From NCBI RefSeq assembly GCF_000247475.1, contig NZ_AHZC01000144.1, positions 1 through 47,248 of the forward strand: a stretch of DNA of 47,248 bases, given 5' to 3'. The notes beneath the pieces are model-generated. The model saw nothing but the letters and a program-made list of their open reading frames with translations, ran no database searches and was not told the DNA's origin. The position numbers were made by a program, and so were the translations under genes. The DNA is from Rhizobium sp. PDO1-076. GTDB lineage: Bacteria; Pseudomonadota; Alphaproteobacteria; Rhizobiales; Rhizobiaceae. Below, in pieces: positions 16,975-26,059 of this stretch; position 1 is the first letter of the stretch, and every line of letters begins with the position of its first letter.

Positions 16975-18912
16975 TCAGAAGCTCTGACCTATGCCGGCAT
17001 AAATGCCATAACGGCTACCGTCGTCATATCGTTGCAACGGAACGGCAACATCGAGCCTGAGCGGCCCGAAAGGTGTCATGTAGCGCAGTCCGACGCCGGC
17101 GCCCATGCGCAGGTCGGAAAAATTCGGGACATTGTTTCTCGACACGCTGCCGACATCGAGAAACGGCACGATGCCGATCGTTTCCGTGACCTGCATCCGG
17201 ACCTCGAACGAGCCGGTTGCATAGGACCGGCCGCCGGTGGCGTCGCCCGCGTCATTGTAGGGCGAGATCTCCTGGTAGGCATAACCGCGCACCGAGCCGC
17301 CGCCGCCGGCAAAGAAACGGCGTGTGGCGGGGATCGATGCCAGGCCGCTGCCGCCGAACAGGCTGCCGGCAGAGAGCTTGCCGGCGAGCACGATGCGATC
17401 CTCTGCGCCAAGGCCGAGATAGCCGGACGCCGAGCCTTCGACGGAGGCAAACACCGTGCTGCCGTTGATTTCGTAGCTCGGTGTGGTCGATACCGATGCA
17501 AAATAGCCTTCGGTCGGGTTCAACTTGTTGTTGCGGGTGTCGCGCGTATAGCCGAGGGGGACGCCGAAGGTCAGGTATTCGTTGTCGCCGAAGGCATCCT
17601 CGATGCTGTCATAGGTCAGCGAAACGCCACCGCTCACCGTGTCGATATCGCTCAACTCATAGGCGAGCGCGACCTTGCCGGTGATGGAGGCCGCATCATA
17701 ATGCTCGCTGTCCAGCGTGCTGGCCTTGATGCTCGCCTCCAGTGTTGCCGAAGGGAAGAAGGCACCGGGCTTGATGAAAGTGATGCCGGCCGAATAATCG
17801 AGATCCGAGAGGTTGCTGACATCGCTGATTTCGCCAAGGCCGCGCACCGCCCCTTCGAGCTTCAGCGATTCGGCATTGCCGAACAGGTTGCGGTGGCCCC
17901 AATAGCCTTCGAGCCCGCCGCCGTCGATCGAGGAATAGCTGGCGCCGAAGCCGAAATAGCGGTGCTTGCCTTCCGCGACGGTGATGGCCAGCGGCCACGA
18001 GCCATCAGGCGCAAGCGCCTCCGGCTCGTTGATGGTGACGGAGGAAAATACCCCCAATGTCCGCAGGCGCTCGCCAGCCTTGCGCAATTGCTCAGGTGAA
18101 TAGGGCTGGCCTGGGCGAAGGCGCGAATAGCGTTCGATGAAGTCGGCATTGACCTGCCGCGCGCCCTTGACCGTCACGTCGCCAAGTGGGGCGACAGGGC
18201 CAGCCTCGACGGCGATCGTGACATCGACGGTGTTGGTGTCATGGTCGGCGACGACCTCGCGCTTGGTCAGTTCAGCCAGCGGCCGTCCTTCCGATTTCAA
18301 GGTGTCGGCGATCTGTGCTGCGGCCTTGAGGATTGTCAAAGAGCCGGCTGCGCCGCCTGGCGTCAGTTCGAAATCGGCCGGGTCCAGCCGTGCGGCGTCG
18401 CCCTCCAGGGTAACGTCGCCAAGCGCGAAAACATGACCGGTCTCGACGGTGATCGCGACCGGGATCGGTCTTGACCTGTCGAAGGTCGGATTGGGCGGCA
18501 GGCTGTCGATGTCGCGCCCATCGACCAGAACGGTCACGATCGCGCCATAGCGGGCATTCTCGTAAAGGGTGGCCAGAAGGCGGTCGCGATCGTCCTTGGC
18601 CTTGATCACCAGTCCCAGGTCGCCGGAGACAGGCTCGTCTTCACCCGCGAGCAGAAGCGAGGTTCGCCGCAGGGACTTGGTCAAGGCCCGGTCGGCGTCC
18701 CCGGTCGTCAGGGCAATGGTATAGGAGACGGGATCGATGACATCATTGGGCTCATCGTCCTTGCCGAAGAGCCGAATCCCGAAAAGCTCGAAGGCTGCTG
18801 CTTTTGAAGCAAGAGCAGGCCCGAGCAGCAAGGGGCTCACGGTCAACAGAGCCATACCGAGCCGGAACGCGACACTCATTTTCGGCAATACAAATCCACT
18901 CGGCATACGCAT
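16975..18912 (-). CDS. tamA: Outer-membrane assembly protein TamA (Omp85 family)
   Basis: This 645-residue protein has a signal peptide (cleavage probably after ALASKAAA, about residue 40). Next come three POTRA-like repeats (about residues 45-310), the last being LGDVTVKGARQVNADFIERYSRLRPGQPYSPEQLRKAGERLRTLGVF. A C-terminal 16-strand barrel domain ends in the Omp85 signatures RRFFAGGGGSVRGYAYQEISP and GPLRLDVAVPL, finishing with Phe. The family inserts proteins into the outer membrane with TamB. It is the first gene of a tamA-tamB unit. The start at ATG 18912 gives a good signal peptide; ATG 18906 or 18879 are possible. Confidence 0.94.
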   Translation of the reverse strand: MRMPSGFVLPKMSVAFRLGMALLTVSPLLLGPALASKAAAFELFGIRLFGKDDEPNDVIDPVSYTIALTTGDADRALTKSLRRTSLLLAGEDEPVSGDLGLVIKAKDDRDRLLATLYENARYGAIVTVLVDGRDIDSLPPNPTFDRSRPIPVAITVETGHVFALGDVTLEGDAARLDPADFELTPGGAAGSLTILKAAAQIADTLKSEGRPLAELTKREVVADHDTNTVDVTIAVEAGPVAPLGDVTVKGARQVNADFIERYSRLRPGQPYSPEQLRKAGERLRTLGVFSSVTINEPEALAPDGSWPLAITVAEGKHRYFGFGASYSSIDGGGLEGYWGHRNLFGNAESLKLEGAVRGLGEISDVSNLSDLDYSAGITFIKPGAFFPSATLEASIKASTLDSEHYDAASITGKVALAYELSDIDTVSGGVSLTYDSIEDAFGDNEYLTFGVPLGYTRDTRNNKLNPTEGYFASVSTTPSYEINGSTVFASVEGSASGYLGLGAEDRIVLAGKLSAGSLFGGSGLASIPATRRFFAGGGGSVRGYAYQEISPYNDAGDATGGRSYATGSFEVRMQVTETIGIVPFLDVGSVSRNNVPNFSDLRMGAGVGLRYMTPFGPLRLDVAVPLQRYDDGSRYGIYAGIGQSF

Positions 18913-19005
18913 TTTCGCTCATCGCGACCTGGCTGGTGCACCCCCGCCATGGGGCAACTTAGGAGAAAATGCTAAAAAAGGCATACCCTTTTCTTAAAAT
19001 TCTAT

Positions 19006-19034
19006 AAAAAAGGGACGCGCTCATCGCGCGTCCC
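19006..19034 (-). terminator. Rho-independent terminator of the glycine-zipper lipoprotein gene
   Basis: On the minus strand a 9-bp stem (GGGACGCGC, 5-base loop, GCGCGTCCC) is followed by six T. It starts 11 bases after the stop codon of the gene at 19046-19309. Confidence 0.88.
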
Positions 19035-19045
19035 AGTCGTTGGGG

Positions 19046-19309
19046 TCAGTAGCCGCGCGGGCAGCTGTCGATGTAGCGGCGGCCATAACGGTCGCGGTAG
19101 TAGCACTGGCCCGGCTGGTCCGAAACGTTGCCGATGATGGCACCGGAGACACCGCCGATGGCTGCGCCGACTGCTGCGCCACGCACGTCGCCGGTGATGG
19201 CGCCGCCGATGATTGCGCCGCCGACAGCGCCGATGCCGGCGCCCTTTTCGGTCTGGGTGCAGCCAGCGACCGACAGGCCGACCAATAGAAGCATGAGAGC
19301 TTTTTTCAT
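19046..19309 (-). CDS. Small glycine-zipper lipoprotein
   Basis: This 87-residue protein has a lipoprotein signal (MKKALMLLLVGLSVAGC; lipobox VAGC, Cys17). A glycine-zipper stretch follows (GAGIGAVGGAIIGGAITGDVRGAAVGAAIGGVSGAIIGN), of the kind found in outer-membrane-associated glycine-zipper proteins. The tail contains CYYRDRYGRRYIDSCPRGY, with two cysteines that could form a disulfide. ATG 19309 is chosen for the signal peptide; the frame extends upstream without a ribosome site. Precise function is unknown. Related small lipoproteins are common in rhizobia and are often envelope-stress genes. Confidence 0.85.
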   Translation of the reverse strand: MKKALMLLLVGLSVAGCTQTEKGAGIGAVGGAIIGGAITGDVRGAAVGAAIGGVSGAIIGNVSDQPGQCYYRDRYGRRYIDSCPRGY

Positions 19310-19624
19310 CTTGTTTTCTCCACTGTTACGCATCCGGTCCAGCCGGTCTTGATCGAGAACACCCATCCGCATTCAGGTTTTTCTAATATGGCGGTGGCAA
19401 GCCGCAGAATAGCGGTCAATTCGCGAAAGTCCATGCGCTGCGCGTTCAGCAATAGGTCCAAATTTCAATCCATTAGGCAAATGTGTGGGATGCCTGGAAA
19501 ACAAGGCCTCAATGCTGCGTTGCGGCATAGATTTATTTCAATTCGGCAGGTCTGGACTGTTGATCGTGTCTGAGAAAAGACCCACGATGCCTTGGTGTCA
19601 GGGAGAGACACGAGGAGGAACACC
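19310..19624. other. 315-base divergent intergenic region
   Basis: This gap separates the lipoprotein gene (minus) from coxS (plus). A 74-codon frame at 19349-19573 has no ribosome site or recognisable content and is not called. The last 30 bases before coxS hold GAGGAGGAAC, the ribosome site. I see no clear operator or RNA structure. Confidence 0.5.
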
Positions 19625-20113
19625 ATGGCAAAAGTGACGCTGACGGTGAATGGCCGGACGGTGAGCGGCGAATGCGAGGACCGCACGCTGCTTGTGCATT
19701 TTATTCGCGAGACACTTGGATTGACCGGCACGCATGTCGGTTGCGACACGACACAATGCGGAACCTGCGTTGTGCATATGGACGGCAAGTCGATCAAGAG
19801 CTGTTCGATCCTGGCCGTGCAGGCCACCGGATCGACGATCACGACCATTGAGGGCGTGGCAGTCAACGGCGAGTTGCATCCGGTCCAGGCGGCCTTCAAG
19901 GAACATCACGGCCTGCAATGCGGCTTCTGCACGCCGGGCATGGTGATGACCGCGATCGACATCATCGGTCGTCACCACGGGACGCTTGACGAGGCAACCG
20001 TGCGCCACGAGCTGGAGGGCAATATCTGTCGATGCACGGGTTACCACAACATCGTCAAGGCGGTCCTGTCTGCCAATGCGGAAATGCACGCCGGCCGCCA
20101 GGCCGCCGAGTAA
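19625..20113 (+). CDS. coxS: CO dehydrogenase-type molybdenum hydroxylase, small [2Fe-2S] subunit
   Basis: This 162-residue iron-sulfur subunit belongs to the xanthine oxidase family. The plant-type [2Fe-2S] motif is HVGCDTTQCGTCVVHMDG with the fourth cysteine in IKSC. The second cluster is in LQCGFCTPGM and GNICRCTGYHNI. It carries electrons from the Mo site in CoxL to the FAD in CoxM. The ATG at 19625 follows GAGGAGGAAC closely; a GTG-like upstream start (19592) is less likely. It is the first gene of a coxS-coxL-coxM set, the order usual for form II enzymes. Confidence 0.9.
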   Translation: MAKVTLTVNGRTVSGECEDRTLLVHFIRETLGLTGTHVGCDTTQCGTCVVHMDGKSIKSCSILAVQATGSTITTIEGVAVNGELHPVQAAFKEHHGLQCGFCTPGMVMTAIDIIGRHHGTLDEATVRHELEGNICRCTGYHNIVKAVLSANAEMHAGRQAAE

Positions 20114-20222
20114 GCAACGGGCAGCAGACAATCGAAGGGTGTCGGCCATCGCTGCCGCGACACCACCCCTGCCTGCTGCCACTGCCTTAGTGCCTTTATC
20201 CTGATCTCTGGAGGAGATGAAA

Positions 20223-22589
20223 ATGGGTGTTGAAGGGATTGGCGCGCGCGTGGCGCGCAAGGAAGACAAGCGCTTCCTCACCGGCAAGGGCCGGTATACG
20301 GACGACATGGTCGTTCCCGGAATGAAATATGCCTACTTCGTCCGTTCGCCTTACGCGCATGCCCGTATCGCCGGCATCGATGCCTCGGCCGCGAAAGCCA
20401 TGCCGGGCGTGATCGATGTGCTGGACGGAAAGCAGCTGCTAGCGGATGGCATCGGCAATCTGATCTGCGGCTGGATGATCCATTCGAAAGACGGATCGCC
20501 GATGAAAATGGGTGGCTGGCGACCTCTGGCGCATGAAACCGTGCGTTATGTCGGTGATGCCGTGGCGATCGTTGTCGCCGACAGTTTCGGCGAGGCGCGC
20601 GATGCGGCCGAAGCGGTGTCGGTCTCATACGATGAGCTGCCGGTGGTGACCGTTGCCGTCGATGCGTTGAAGCCGGGTGCGCCCGAACTTCATCCCGAAG
20701 CGCCCGGCAATCTGATCTTCGACTGGGAGATCGGCGATAGTGCCGCTGCCGATGCGGCGATTGCGCAGGCGGCGCATGTCACCGAGATCGAGATCTTCAA
20801 CAACCGGCTGTCGCCGAACCCGATGGAGCCGCGTGCCACGCTTGGCATCTATGACGGCGCCGAAGACCACTATACCTGCTACACGACATCGCAGAACCCG
20901 CATGTGGCGCGTCTGGTGATGAGCGCCTTCTACAATGTCGCGCCGGAAAACAAGCTTCGGGTGATCGCGCCAGATGTCGGCGGCGGTTTCGGATCGAAGA
21001 TCTACATCTATCCGGAAGAGATCGTCTGTCTCTGGGCGTCGAAGAAGACCGGCGTTCCGGTCAAGTGGACGTCGGATCGCACCGAAGCCTTCCTGACGGA
21101 TGCGCATGGCCGCGACCATGTCTCCAAGGTCAAGATGGCCTTCGACAAGGATCACAAGATCATCGGCTTGAAGGTCGATACGATCGCCAATCTCGGCGCC
21201 TATATGTCGCTGTTTTCGTCGGCCGTTCCGACCTATCTCTATGCGACGCTGCTGTCGGGCCAGTACGACATTGCCGCCATCCACTGCAATGTGCGCACCG
21301 TCTATACCAATACGGTGCCGGTCGATGCCTATCGTGGCGCCGGGCGACCGGAAGCGACCTATCTTCTTGAGCGGACCGTCGAGACGGCGGCGCGCGAGCT
21401 CGGTATCTCTCCGGTCGAATTGCGTAGGAAGAATTTCATCCGCTCGTTCCCGCATCAGACGCCTGTCATCATGAACTATGATGCCGGCGATTACGATGCG
21501 TCGCTGGATGCGGCTTTGCAGGCATCCGACTGGAACGGTTTTGCCGCCCGCAAGGCCGAGGCCGCCCGGCGCGGCAAGCTGCGCGGCATCGGCATGAGCT
21601 GCTATATCGAAGCCTGCGGCATTGCGCCGTCGGCGGCCGTCGGCTCGCTCGGTGCCGGCGTCGGCCTGTGGGAATCGGCCGAGGTGCGGGTCAATGCGGT
21701 CGGGACCGTCGAAGTGCTGACCGGGTCGCACAGCCATGGCCAAGGGCATGAAACGACCTTCGCCCAGCTTGTCTCGGAACGCCTCGGCGTACCGCTCGAC
21801 AATGTCTCCATCGTGCATGGCGATACCGACAAGGTTCAGATGGGCATGGGTACCTATGGCTCGCGTTCCGGTGCCGTCGGCATGTCGGCGATTGTCAAGG
21901 CGCTCGACAAGGTCGAGGCCAAGGCGAAGAAGATCGCGGCGCATCTGATGGAGGCGGACGAAAGCGATATCGTCATCGGCAATGGCGAGATGAAGGTCGC
22001 CGGTACCGACAAGAGCGTGCCGTGGTTCCAGGTGACACTGGCCGCCTATACGGGGCACAACCTGCCGTCGGGCATGGAGCCGGGCCTGAAGGAGGGCGCG
22101 TTCTACGATCCGTCCAACTTCACCTTCCCGGCCGGCTGTTACATTGCCGAAGTGGAGGTCGATCCGGAAACCGGCAAGACGGAGATCGTCCAGTTCGTCG
22201 CGGCCGACGACTTCGGCAATATCATCAACCCGATGATCGTCGAAGGCCAGGTGCATGGCGGCATTGCGCAAGGCATCGGCCAGGCCCTGCTCGAGGGCGT
22301 GCACTACGATCCGGCGAATGGCCAGCTTCTGACGGCCAGCTACATGGATTATGCCATGCCGCGCGCGGACGACCTGCCATCGTTCAGCGTCTCGCACCAG
22401 AACACGCCATGTCCGGGCAATCCGCTCGGCATCAAGGGCTGCGGCGAGGCCGGTGCCATCGGTTCGCCGCCGGCGCTGATCAATGCGATCACCGATGCGA
22501 TCGGCAACAACAAGCTCAACATGCCGGCAACACCGCTCGCCGTCTGGACTGCGCTTCAAGCGGGCCAGATCCGGCAAGCGGCCGAATAA
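20223..22589 (+). CDS. coxL: Form II CO dehydrogenase-like molybdenum hydroxylase, large subunit
   Basis: This 788-residue Mo-MCD-binding subunit belongs to the xanthine oxidase family. The motif at residues 369-375 is AYRGAGR, the form II signature; form I CO dehydrogenases have AYRCSFR, whose cysteine holds the copper of the Mo-Cu site. That cysteine is absent here, so true CO oxidation is doubtful and another small substrate is possible. The catalytic glutamate is present as Glu742 in [10 protein letters not shown]. Mo-cofactor loops such as [10 protein letters not shown] and [13 protein letters not shown] are intact. ATG 20223 sits 6 bases after GGAGGAG; the ATG at 20217 is too close to that site. 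coxM follows 13 bases downstream. Confidence 0.9.
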   Translation: MGVEGIGARVARKEDKRFLTGKGRYTDDMVVPGMKYAYFVRSPYAHARIAGIDASAAKAMPGVIDVLDGKQLLADGIGNLICGWMIHSKDGSPMKMGGWRPLAHETVRYVGDAVAIVVADSFGEARDAAEAVSVSYDELPVVTVAVDALKPGAPELHPEAPGNLIFDWEIGDSAAADAAIAQAAHVTEIEIFNNRLSPNPMEPRATLGIYDGAEDHYTCYTTSQNPHVARLVMSAFYNVAPENKLRVIAPDVGGGFGSKIYIYPEEIVCLWASKKTGVPVKWTSDRTEAFLTDAHGRDHVSKVKMAFDKDHKIIGLKVDTIANLGAYMSLFSSAVPTYLYATLLSGQYDIAAIHCNVRTVYTNTVPVDAYRGAGRPEATYLLERTVETAARELGISPVELRRKNFIRSFPHQTPVIMNYDAGDYDASLDAALQASDWNGFAARKAEAARRGKLRGIGMSCYIEACGIAPSAAVGSLGAGVGLWESAEVRVNAVGTVEVLTGSHSHGQGHETTFAQLVSERLGVPLDNVSIVHGDTDKVQMGMGTYGSRSGAVGMSAIVKALDKVEAKAKKIAAHLMEADESDIVIGNGEMKVAGTDKSVPWFQVTLAAYTGHNLPSGMEPGLKEGAFYDPSNFTFPAGCYIAEVEVDPETGKTEIVQFVAADDFGNIINPMIVEGQVHGGIAQGIGQALLEGVHYDPANGQLLTASYMDYAMPRADDLPSFSVSHQNTPCPGNPLGIKGCGEAGAIGSPPALINAITDAIGNNKLNMPATPLAVWTALQAGQIRQAAE

Positions 22590-22602
22590 GGGAGGAATAA
22601 CC

Positions 22603-23403
22603 ATGCATCTCTATTCGACCAACTATCACCGCGCCACATCGCTCGAGGATGCCGGAAAACTGCTTTCCGGCGCCGACGATGGCAAATACATCGCCGGCGG
22701 GCAGACCCTGATTGCCACCTTGAAGCAAAGGCTGGCGCAGCCGTCGGATCTCGTCGACCTGCGCCATATCGCAGCGCTGAAGGGCATTGCCGTCGAGGGT
22801 CGCAAGGTGACGATCGGTGCCGGAGTCACCCATGCGGAGGTGGCCAACTCGGCCTCCATCCGCGGCGTCTGTCCGGCCCTGGCGCATCTCGCATCGCTGA
22901 TCGGCGATCCGCATGTGCGCCACATGGGCACGATCGGCGGTTCGATTGCCAATGACGACCCGGCCGCCGATTATCCGGCCGCCGTGCTCGGGCTCGGCGC
23001 CACTGTTGTCACCAACCGGCGCGAGATCGCGGCCGACGATTTCTTCGTCAGCCTGTTCGAAACCGCGCTCAGGGACGACGAGATCATCACCGCCGTGCGC
23101 TTCCAGGCACCGGAAAAAGCCGGTTATGCGAAGTTCGCCAACCCGGCCTCCCGGTTTGCCATGACCGGCGTCTTCGTCTCGAAGGGCGAGGGTGGTGTGC
23201 GCGTTGCAGTGACCGGTGCCGGTTCGTCGGGGGTCTTTCGCCATGCCGGTCTCGAGCAGGCGCTGGCGGCCGATTGGTCGCCGCAGGCCGTGTCCGGTGT
23301 GCCAATTGATTCGGCAGACCTGATGTCGGACCTGCATTGCACGGCGGAATACCGGGCCAATCTCGTTCGCGTCATGGCAAAACGTGCCGTTCAGGCTGCG
23401 TGA
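22603..23403 (+). CDS. coxM: CO dehydrogenase-type molybdenum hydroxylase, medium FAD subunit
   Basis: This 266-residue FAD-binding subunit carries the two family motifs YIAGGQTLIATLKQRL (usually AGGHSL) and HMGTIGGSIANDDPAADYP (T-I-G-G-S). A C-terminal CoxM/CutM domain follows. It accepts electrons from CoxS and passes them on, to quinones or another acceptor. It starts 13 bases after coxL with GGGAGGA upstream, so the three subunits form one operon that ends at the hairpin at 23431. No coxD-G maturation genes are visible here, which also differs from form I clusters. Confidence 0.9.
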   Translation: MHLYSTNYHRATSLEDAGKLLSGADDGKYIAGGQTLIATLKQRLAQPSDLVDLRHIAALKGIAVEGRKVTIGAGVTHAEVANSASIRGVCPALAHLASLIGDPHVRHMGTIGGSIANDDPAADYPAAVLGLGATVVTNRREIAADDFFVSLFETALRDDEIITAVRFQAPEKAGYAKFANPASRFAMTGVFVSKGEGGVRVAVTGAGSSGVFRHAGLEQALAADWSPQAVSGVPIDSADLMSDLHCTAEYRANLVRVMAKRAVQAA

Positions 23404-23430
23404 TTGCCGGTCTTGACCGAAAATCTCGAA

Positions 23431-23455
23431 AAGGGCGGCCTTGGCCGTCCTTTTT
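23431..23455 (+). terminator. Terminator of the cox operon
   Basis: A GC-rich stem (GGGCGGCC / GGCCGTCC, two-base loop, one G-T pair) is followed by five T, 28 bases after the coxM stop. Confidence 0.8.
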
Positions 23456-23463
23456 GTTGCAGC

Positions 23464-23477
23464 TTGACGCAGATCAA
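23464..23477. promoter_or_regulatory. FNR/FixK-type box upstream of hemA
   Basis: TTGAC-GCAG-ATCAA matches the anaerobox consensus TTGAT-N4-ATCAA with one change. It lies 148 bases before the hemA start and after the cox terminator, so hemA is the likely target. hemA of Bradyrhizobium is known to be under FixK control, which supports the reading. Confidence 0.7.
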
Positions 23478-23624
23478 GTTTCGTAGAGGGCGATCCATTA
23501 GTATTTATATGCGACGGTTCTAAAACTCGCGCCATTTGTCGCAGTTTAGAATGAATTTACAAAACCGGGGTTGACCGCAACGCCGGAGACTTTCAAAAGA
23601 GAGTCAAAAAGCTGGAGTTTAGGC

Positions 23625-24839
23625 ATGGATTTCGAGGCGTTTTTCAAGAGCGAGCTTGAAGGGCTTCACGAGGAAGGGCGCTACCGTGTCTTTGCTGATC
23701 TTGAACGTCAGCAGGGCAATTTTCCGCGCGCCACCCGCTACACCGAAAAAGGCACCCAGGACGTCACCGTCTGGTGTTCGAACGACTATCTCGGCATGGG
23801 CCAGAACCCCAAGGTGATCGAGGCCATGAAGGGCGCGATCGATCACTGTGGCGCGGGTGCTGGAGGCACCCGGAATATCTCTGGCACCAATCACTACCAT
23901 GTCCTGCTCGAGCGCGAACTTGCCGACCTGCACGGCAAGGAATCGGCGCTGATCTTTACCTCCGGCTATGTCTCGAACTGGGCAGCGCTCGGCACGCTCG
24001 GCGCCAAGATCCCCGGTCTGATCATCTTTTCCGACGCCTTGAACCACGCGTCGATGATCGAAGGCATTCGCCACTCCAAGGCTGAACGCGTCATCTGGAA
24101 GCACAACGACGTCAAGGATCTGGAAGCCAAGCTCGCTGCCGCCGATCCGCGTGCGCCGAAGATGATCGCATTTGAGTCCGTCTATTCGATGGATGGCGAC
24201 ATCGCCCCGATCAAGGAAATCTGCGATCTCGCCGACAAGTATGGCGCGATGACCTATCTCGACGAAGTGCATGCGGTCGGCATGTACGGCGCCCATGGTG
24301 GCGGCATTGCCGAACGCGAAGGCCTGATGGACCGCCTGACGGTCATCGAAGGCACGCTTGGCAAGGCCTTCGGCGTCATGGGCGGCTATATCGCGGCCTC
24401 GCATGCGCTGTGCGATTTCGTTCGCTCGTTTGCCTCGGGCTTCATCTTCACCACAGCGCTGCCGCCGTCGCTGGCAGCCGGCGCGGTCGCCTCGATCCGC
24501 CACCTGAAGACCAGCCAGATCGAGCGCTTCGCCCATCAGGAACGTGTGCGCCGCCTGCGCAACATGCTCGATGCCGCCGGCATCCCGCATTTGCACAATC
24601 CGAGCCATATCGTGCCGGTCATCGTCGGCGATGCCGCCAAGTGCAAGTGGATCTCCGATCTGCTGCTCGACAATTGCGGCATCTATGTCCAGCCGATCAA
24701 CTATCCGACGGTGCCGAAGAAGACCGAGCGCCTACGCATCACGCCGACGCCGCTGCATTCGGACGAGGATCTCGAGCATCTGGTGCATTCGCTGCACCAG
24801 CTCTGGTCGCGCTGCGCGCTCGCCCGCGCGGTCGCTTGA
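23625..24839 (+). CDS. hemA: 5-aminolevulinate synthase
   Basis: This 404-residue PLP enzyme condenses glycine and succinyl-CoA to 5-aminolevulinate, the first step of heme and cobalamin synthesis in alphaproteobacteria. Visible motifs: [26 protein letters not shown], the aspartate region [13 protein letters not shown], and the PLP lysine Lys247 in [17 protein letters not shown] 23625 (MDFEAFF) gives the usual length and has GGAG about 7 bases upstream; a TTG-started frame from 23571 is not needed. An FNR/FixK-type box upstream suggests higher expression at low oxygen. The product also feeds cobalamin synthesis, in which cobS and cobT of this window act. Confidence 0.96.
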   Translation: MDFEAFFKSELEGLHEEGRYRVFADLERQQGNFPRATRYTEKGTQDVTVWCSNDYLGMGQNPKVIEAMKGAIDHCGAGAGGTRNISGTNHYHVLLERELADLHGKESALIFTSGYVSNWAALGTLGAKIPGLIIFSDALNHASMIEGIRHSKAERVIWKHNDVKDLEAKLAAADPRAPKMIAFESVYSMDGDIAPIKEICDLADKYGAMTYLDEVHAVGMYGAHGGGIAEREGLMDRLTVIEGTLGKAFGVMGGYIAASHALCDFVRSFASGFIFTTALPPSLAAGAVASIRHLKTSQIERFAHQERVRRLRNMLDAAGIPHLHNPSHIVPVIVGDAAKCKWISDLLLDNCGIYVQPINYPTVPKKTERLRITPTPLHSDEDLEHLVHSLHQLWSRCALARAVA

Positions 24840-24865
24840 TCGCAGCATAAATCCTTCGCATAAGG

Positions 24866-24898
24866 ATGCGGGCCATGGCGACATGGTCCGCATTTTTT
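24866..24898 (+). terminator. Terminator of hemA
   Basis: A 12-base stem (ATGCGGgCCATG, GCGA loop, CATGGtCCGCAT; one mismatch) is followed by six T at 24893-24898, 26 bases after the hemA stop. Confidence 0.9.
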
Positions 24899-24916
24899 AT
24901 GTGAGGGATATTGCCG

Positions 24917-26059
24917 ATGACCATTGCCGAACGTGTCAACCGTATTATCGACCAGAGCATCGGCAGTGAGCGCACTACAGGCGCGGTGGTGCTGGTCTAT
25001 CAGGATGGCAAGCCGCTGCTTGAGCGCGCTGCAGGGCTTGCGGACCGCGAAGCCGGCATTCTCGTCCAGCTGGACACGATCTTCCGTTATGCTTCCGTCA
25101 CCAAGCCGATCGTTGCGACCACGGCGCTGGCGATGATCGATGCCGGACTGCTCGGGCTCGATGATCTGGCGGTCGATCATATTCCCTGGTTCCGTCCGAA
25201 GACAGCCTCTGGCGCGCAGGCGCCGATCACCATCCGGAATCTGCTGACCCACACATCCGGCCTGCTCTACGATCCGGCACTGGAACTATTGGGCGCGGAC
25301 AAGGCGTTGACGCTCGGGCTTGGCGATACCGATCTCAACCTGGAGGAGAATTTCTCCCGCCACAATGATATCCCGCTGGCCTTCGAACCCGGCGCACGCT
25401 GGGGCTATTCCTTTGCCACCGATATCCTGGGTGCCATCATCGCTGCGATCCATGGCGGCACACTGGAAGACGCCGTGGTGCATTATGTCGCCGGCCCGCT
25501 CGACATGCGCGATGCGCGGTTTCATGTCACGGATGTGAGCCGTCTCGCCGTACCCTATGCTGATGCCGCCCTCCGGCCGCAGCGTATGCCGGATCCGTGG
25601 ATCGCCGGCGAGGATGCGGCCTGGCGGACGGTGTTTTCACCGTCGCGGATCTTCAATGCCAAGGCCTTCCAGTCCGGCGGTGCCGGCATGGCGGGCACCG
25701 CGCATGACGTGCTGAAACTCCTGGAAACGCTGCGGACCGGCGGTGCGCCGCTGTTGAAACCGGAAACGGCCGCCGCTGCCCTGTCGAACCAGATCGGCGA
25801 TCTGGAGGGAGAGCCCGGCGCGCGGTTCGGTTTTCTCGGTGCGCTGATCGTCGATCCGCAGGCAGCCGGCACGGCCTTGCCCAAGGGCGCCATCCAATGG
25901 GGTGGCGTCTACGGCAATACCTGGTTCATCGACCCGGCCGAGCGGCTGACCGTGGTCAGCATGACCAACAATGCGGTGGAAGGCTGTACCGGCGCCTATC
26001 CGGAAATGCTGAGATCGGCAGTCTACGATCGCGGCTCGGTGGTCAGAACCTTGCGATGA
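24917..26059 (+). CDS. Serine hydrolase of the beta-lactamase / family VIII esterase type
   Basis: This 380-residue protein has the class C beta-lactamase-like fold. The catalytic S-x-x-K motif is Ser60-Val-Thr-Lys63 (YASVTKP). The second motif is Tyr164-Ser-Phe where penicillin-binding proteins have YxN. LLTHTSGLLYD is a family hallmark. There is no signal peptide, so the enzyme is probably cytoplasmic and more likely an esterase than an antibiotic-resistance enzyme. ATG 24917 is chosen over TTG 24911. The 3' end overlaps the 3' end of dxr, which runs the other way, by 17 bases. Confidence 0.85.
   Translation: MTIAERVNRIIDQSIGSERTTGAVVLVYQDGKPLLERAAGLADREAGILVQLDTIFRYASVTKPIVATTALAMIDAGLLGLDDLAVDHIPWFRPKTASGAQAPITIRNLLTHTSGLLYDPALELLGADKALTLGLGDTDLNLEENFSRHNDIPLAFEPGARWGYSFATDILGAIIAAIHGGTLEDAVVHYVAGPLDMRDARFHVTDVSRLAVPYADAALRPQRMPDPWIAGEDAAWRTVFSPSRIFNAKAFQSGGAGMAGTAHDVLKLLETLRTGGAPLLKPETAAAALSNQIGDLEGEPGARFGFLGALIVDPQAAGTALPKGAIQWGGVYGNTWFIDPAERLTVVSMTNNAVEGCTGAYPEMLRSAVYDRGSVVRTLR

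Noticed and set aside
19349..19573. 74-codon plus-strand frame in the gap before coxS
   Set aside because: No ribosome site, no family resemblance and composition unlike the neighbouring genes.
20625..22604. 659-codon minus-strand frame across coxL
   Set aside because: Composition is Arg/His/Asp-rich as in antisense shadows of GC-rich genes; coxL is intact on the other strand.
24917..26059. Antibiotic-resistance beta-lactamase
   Set aside because: It lacks a signal peptide and has Tyr-Ser-Phe as second motif; it fits family VIII esterase-type serine hydrolases better.
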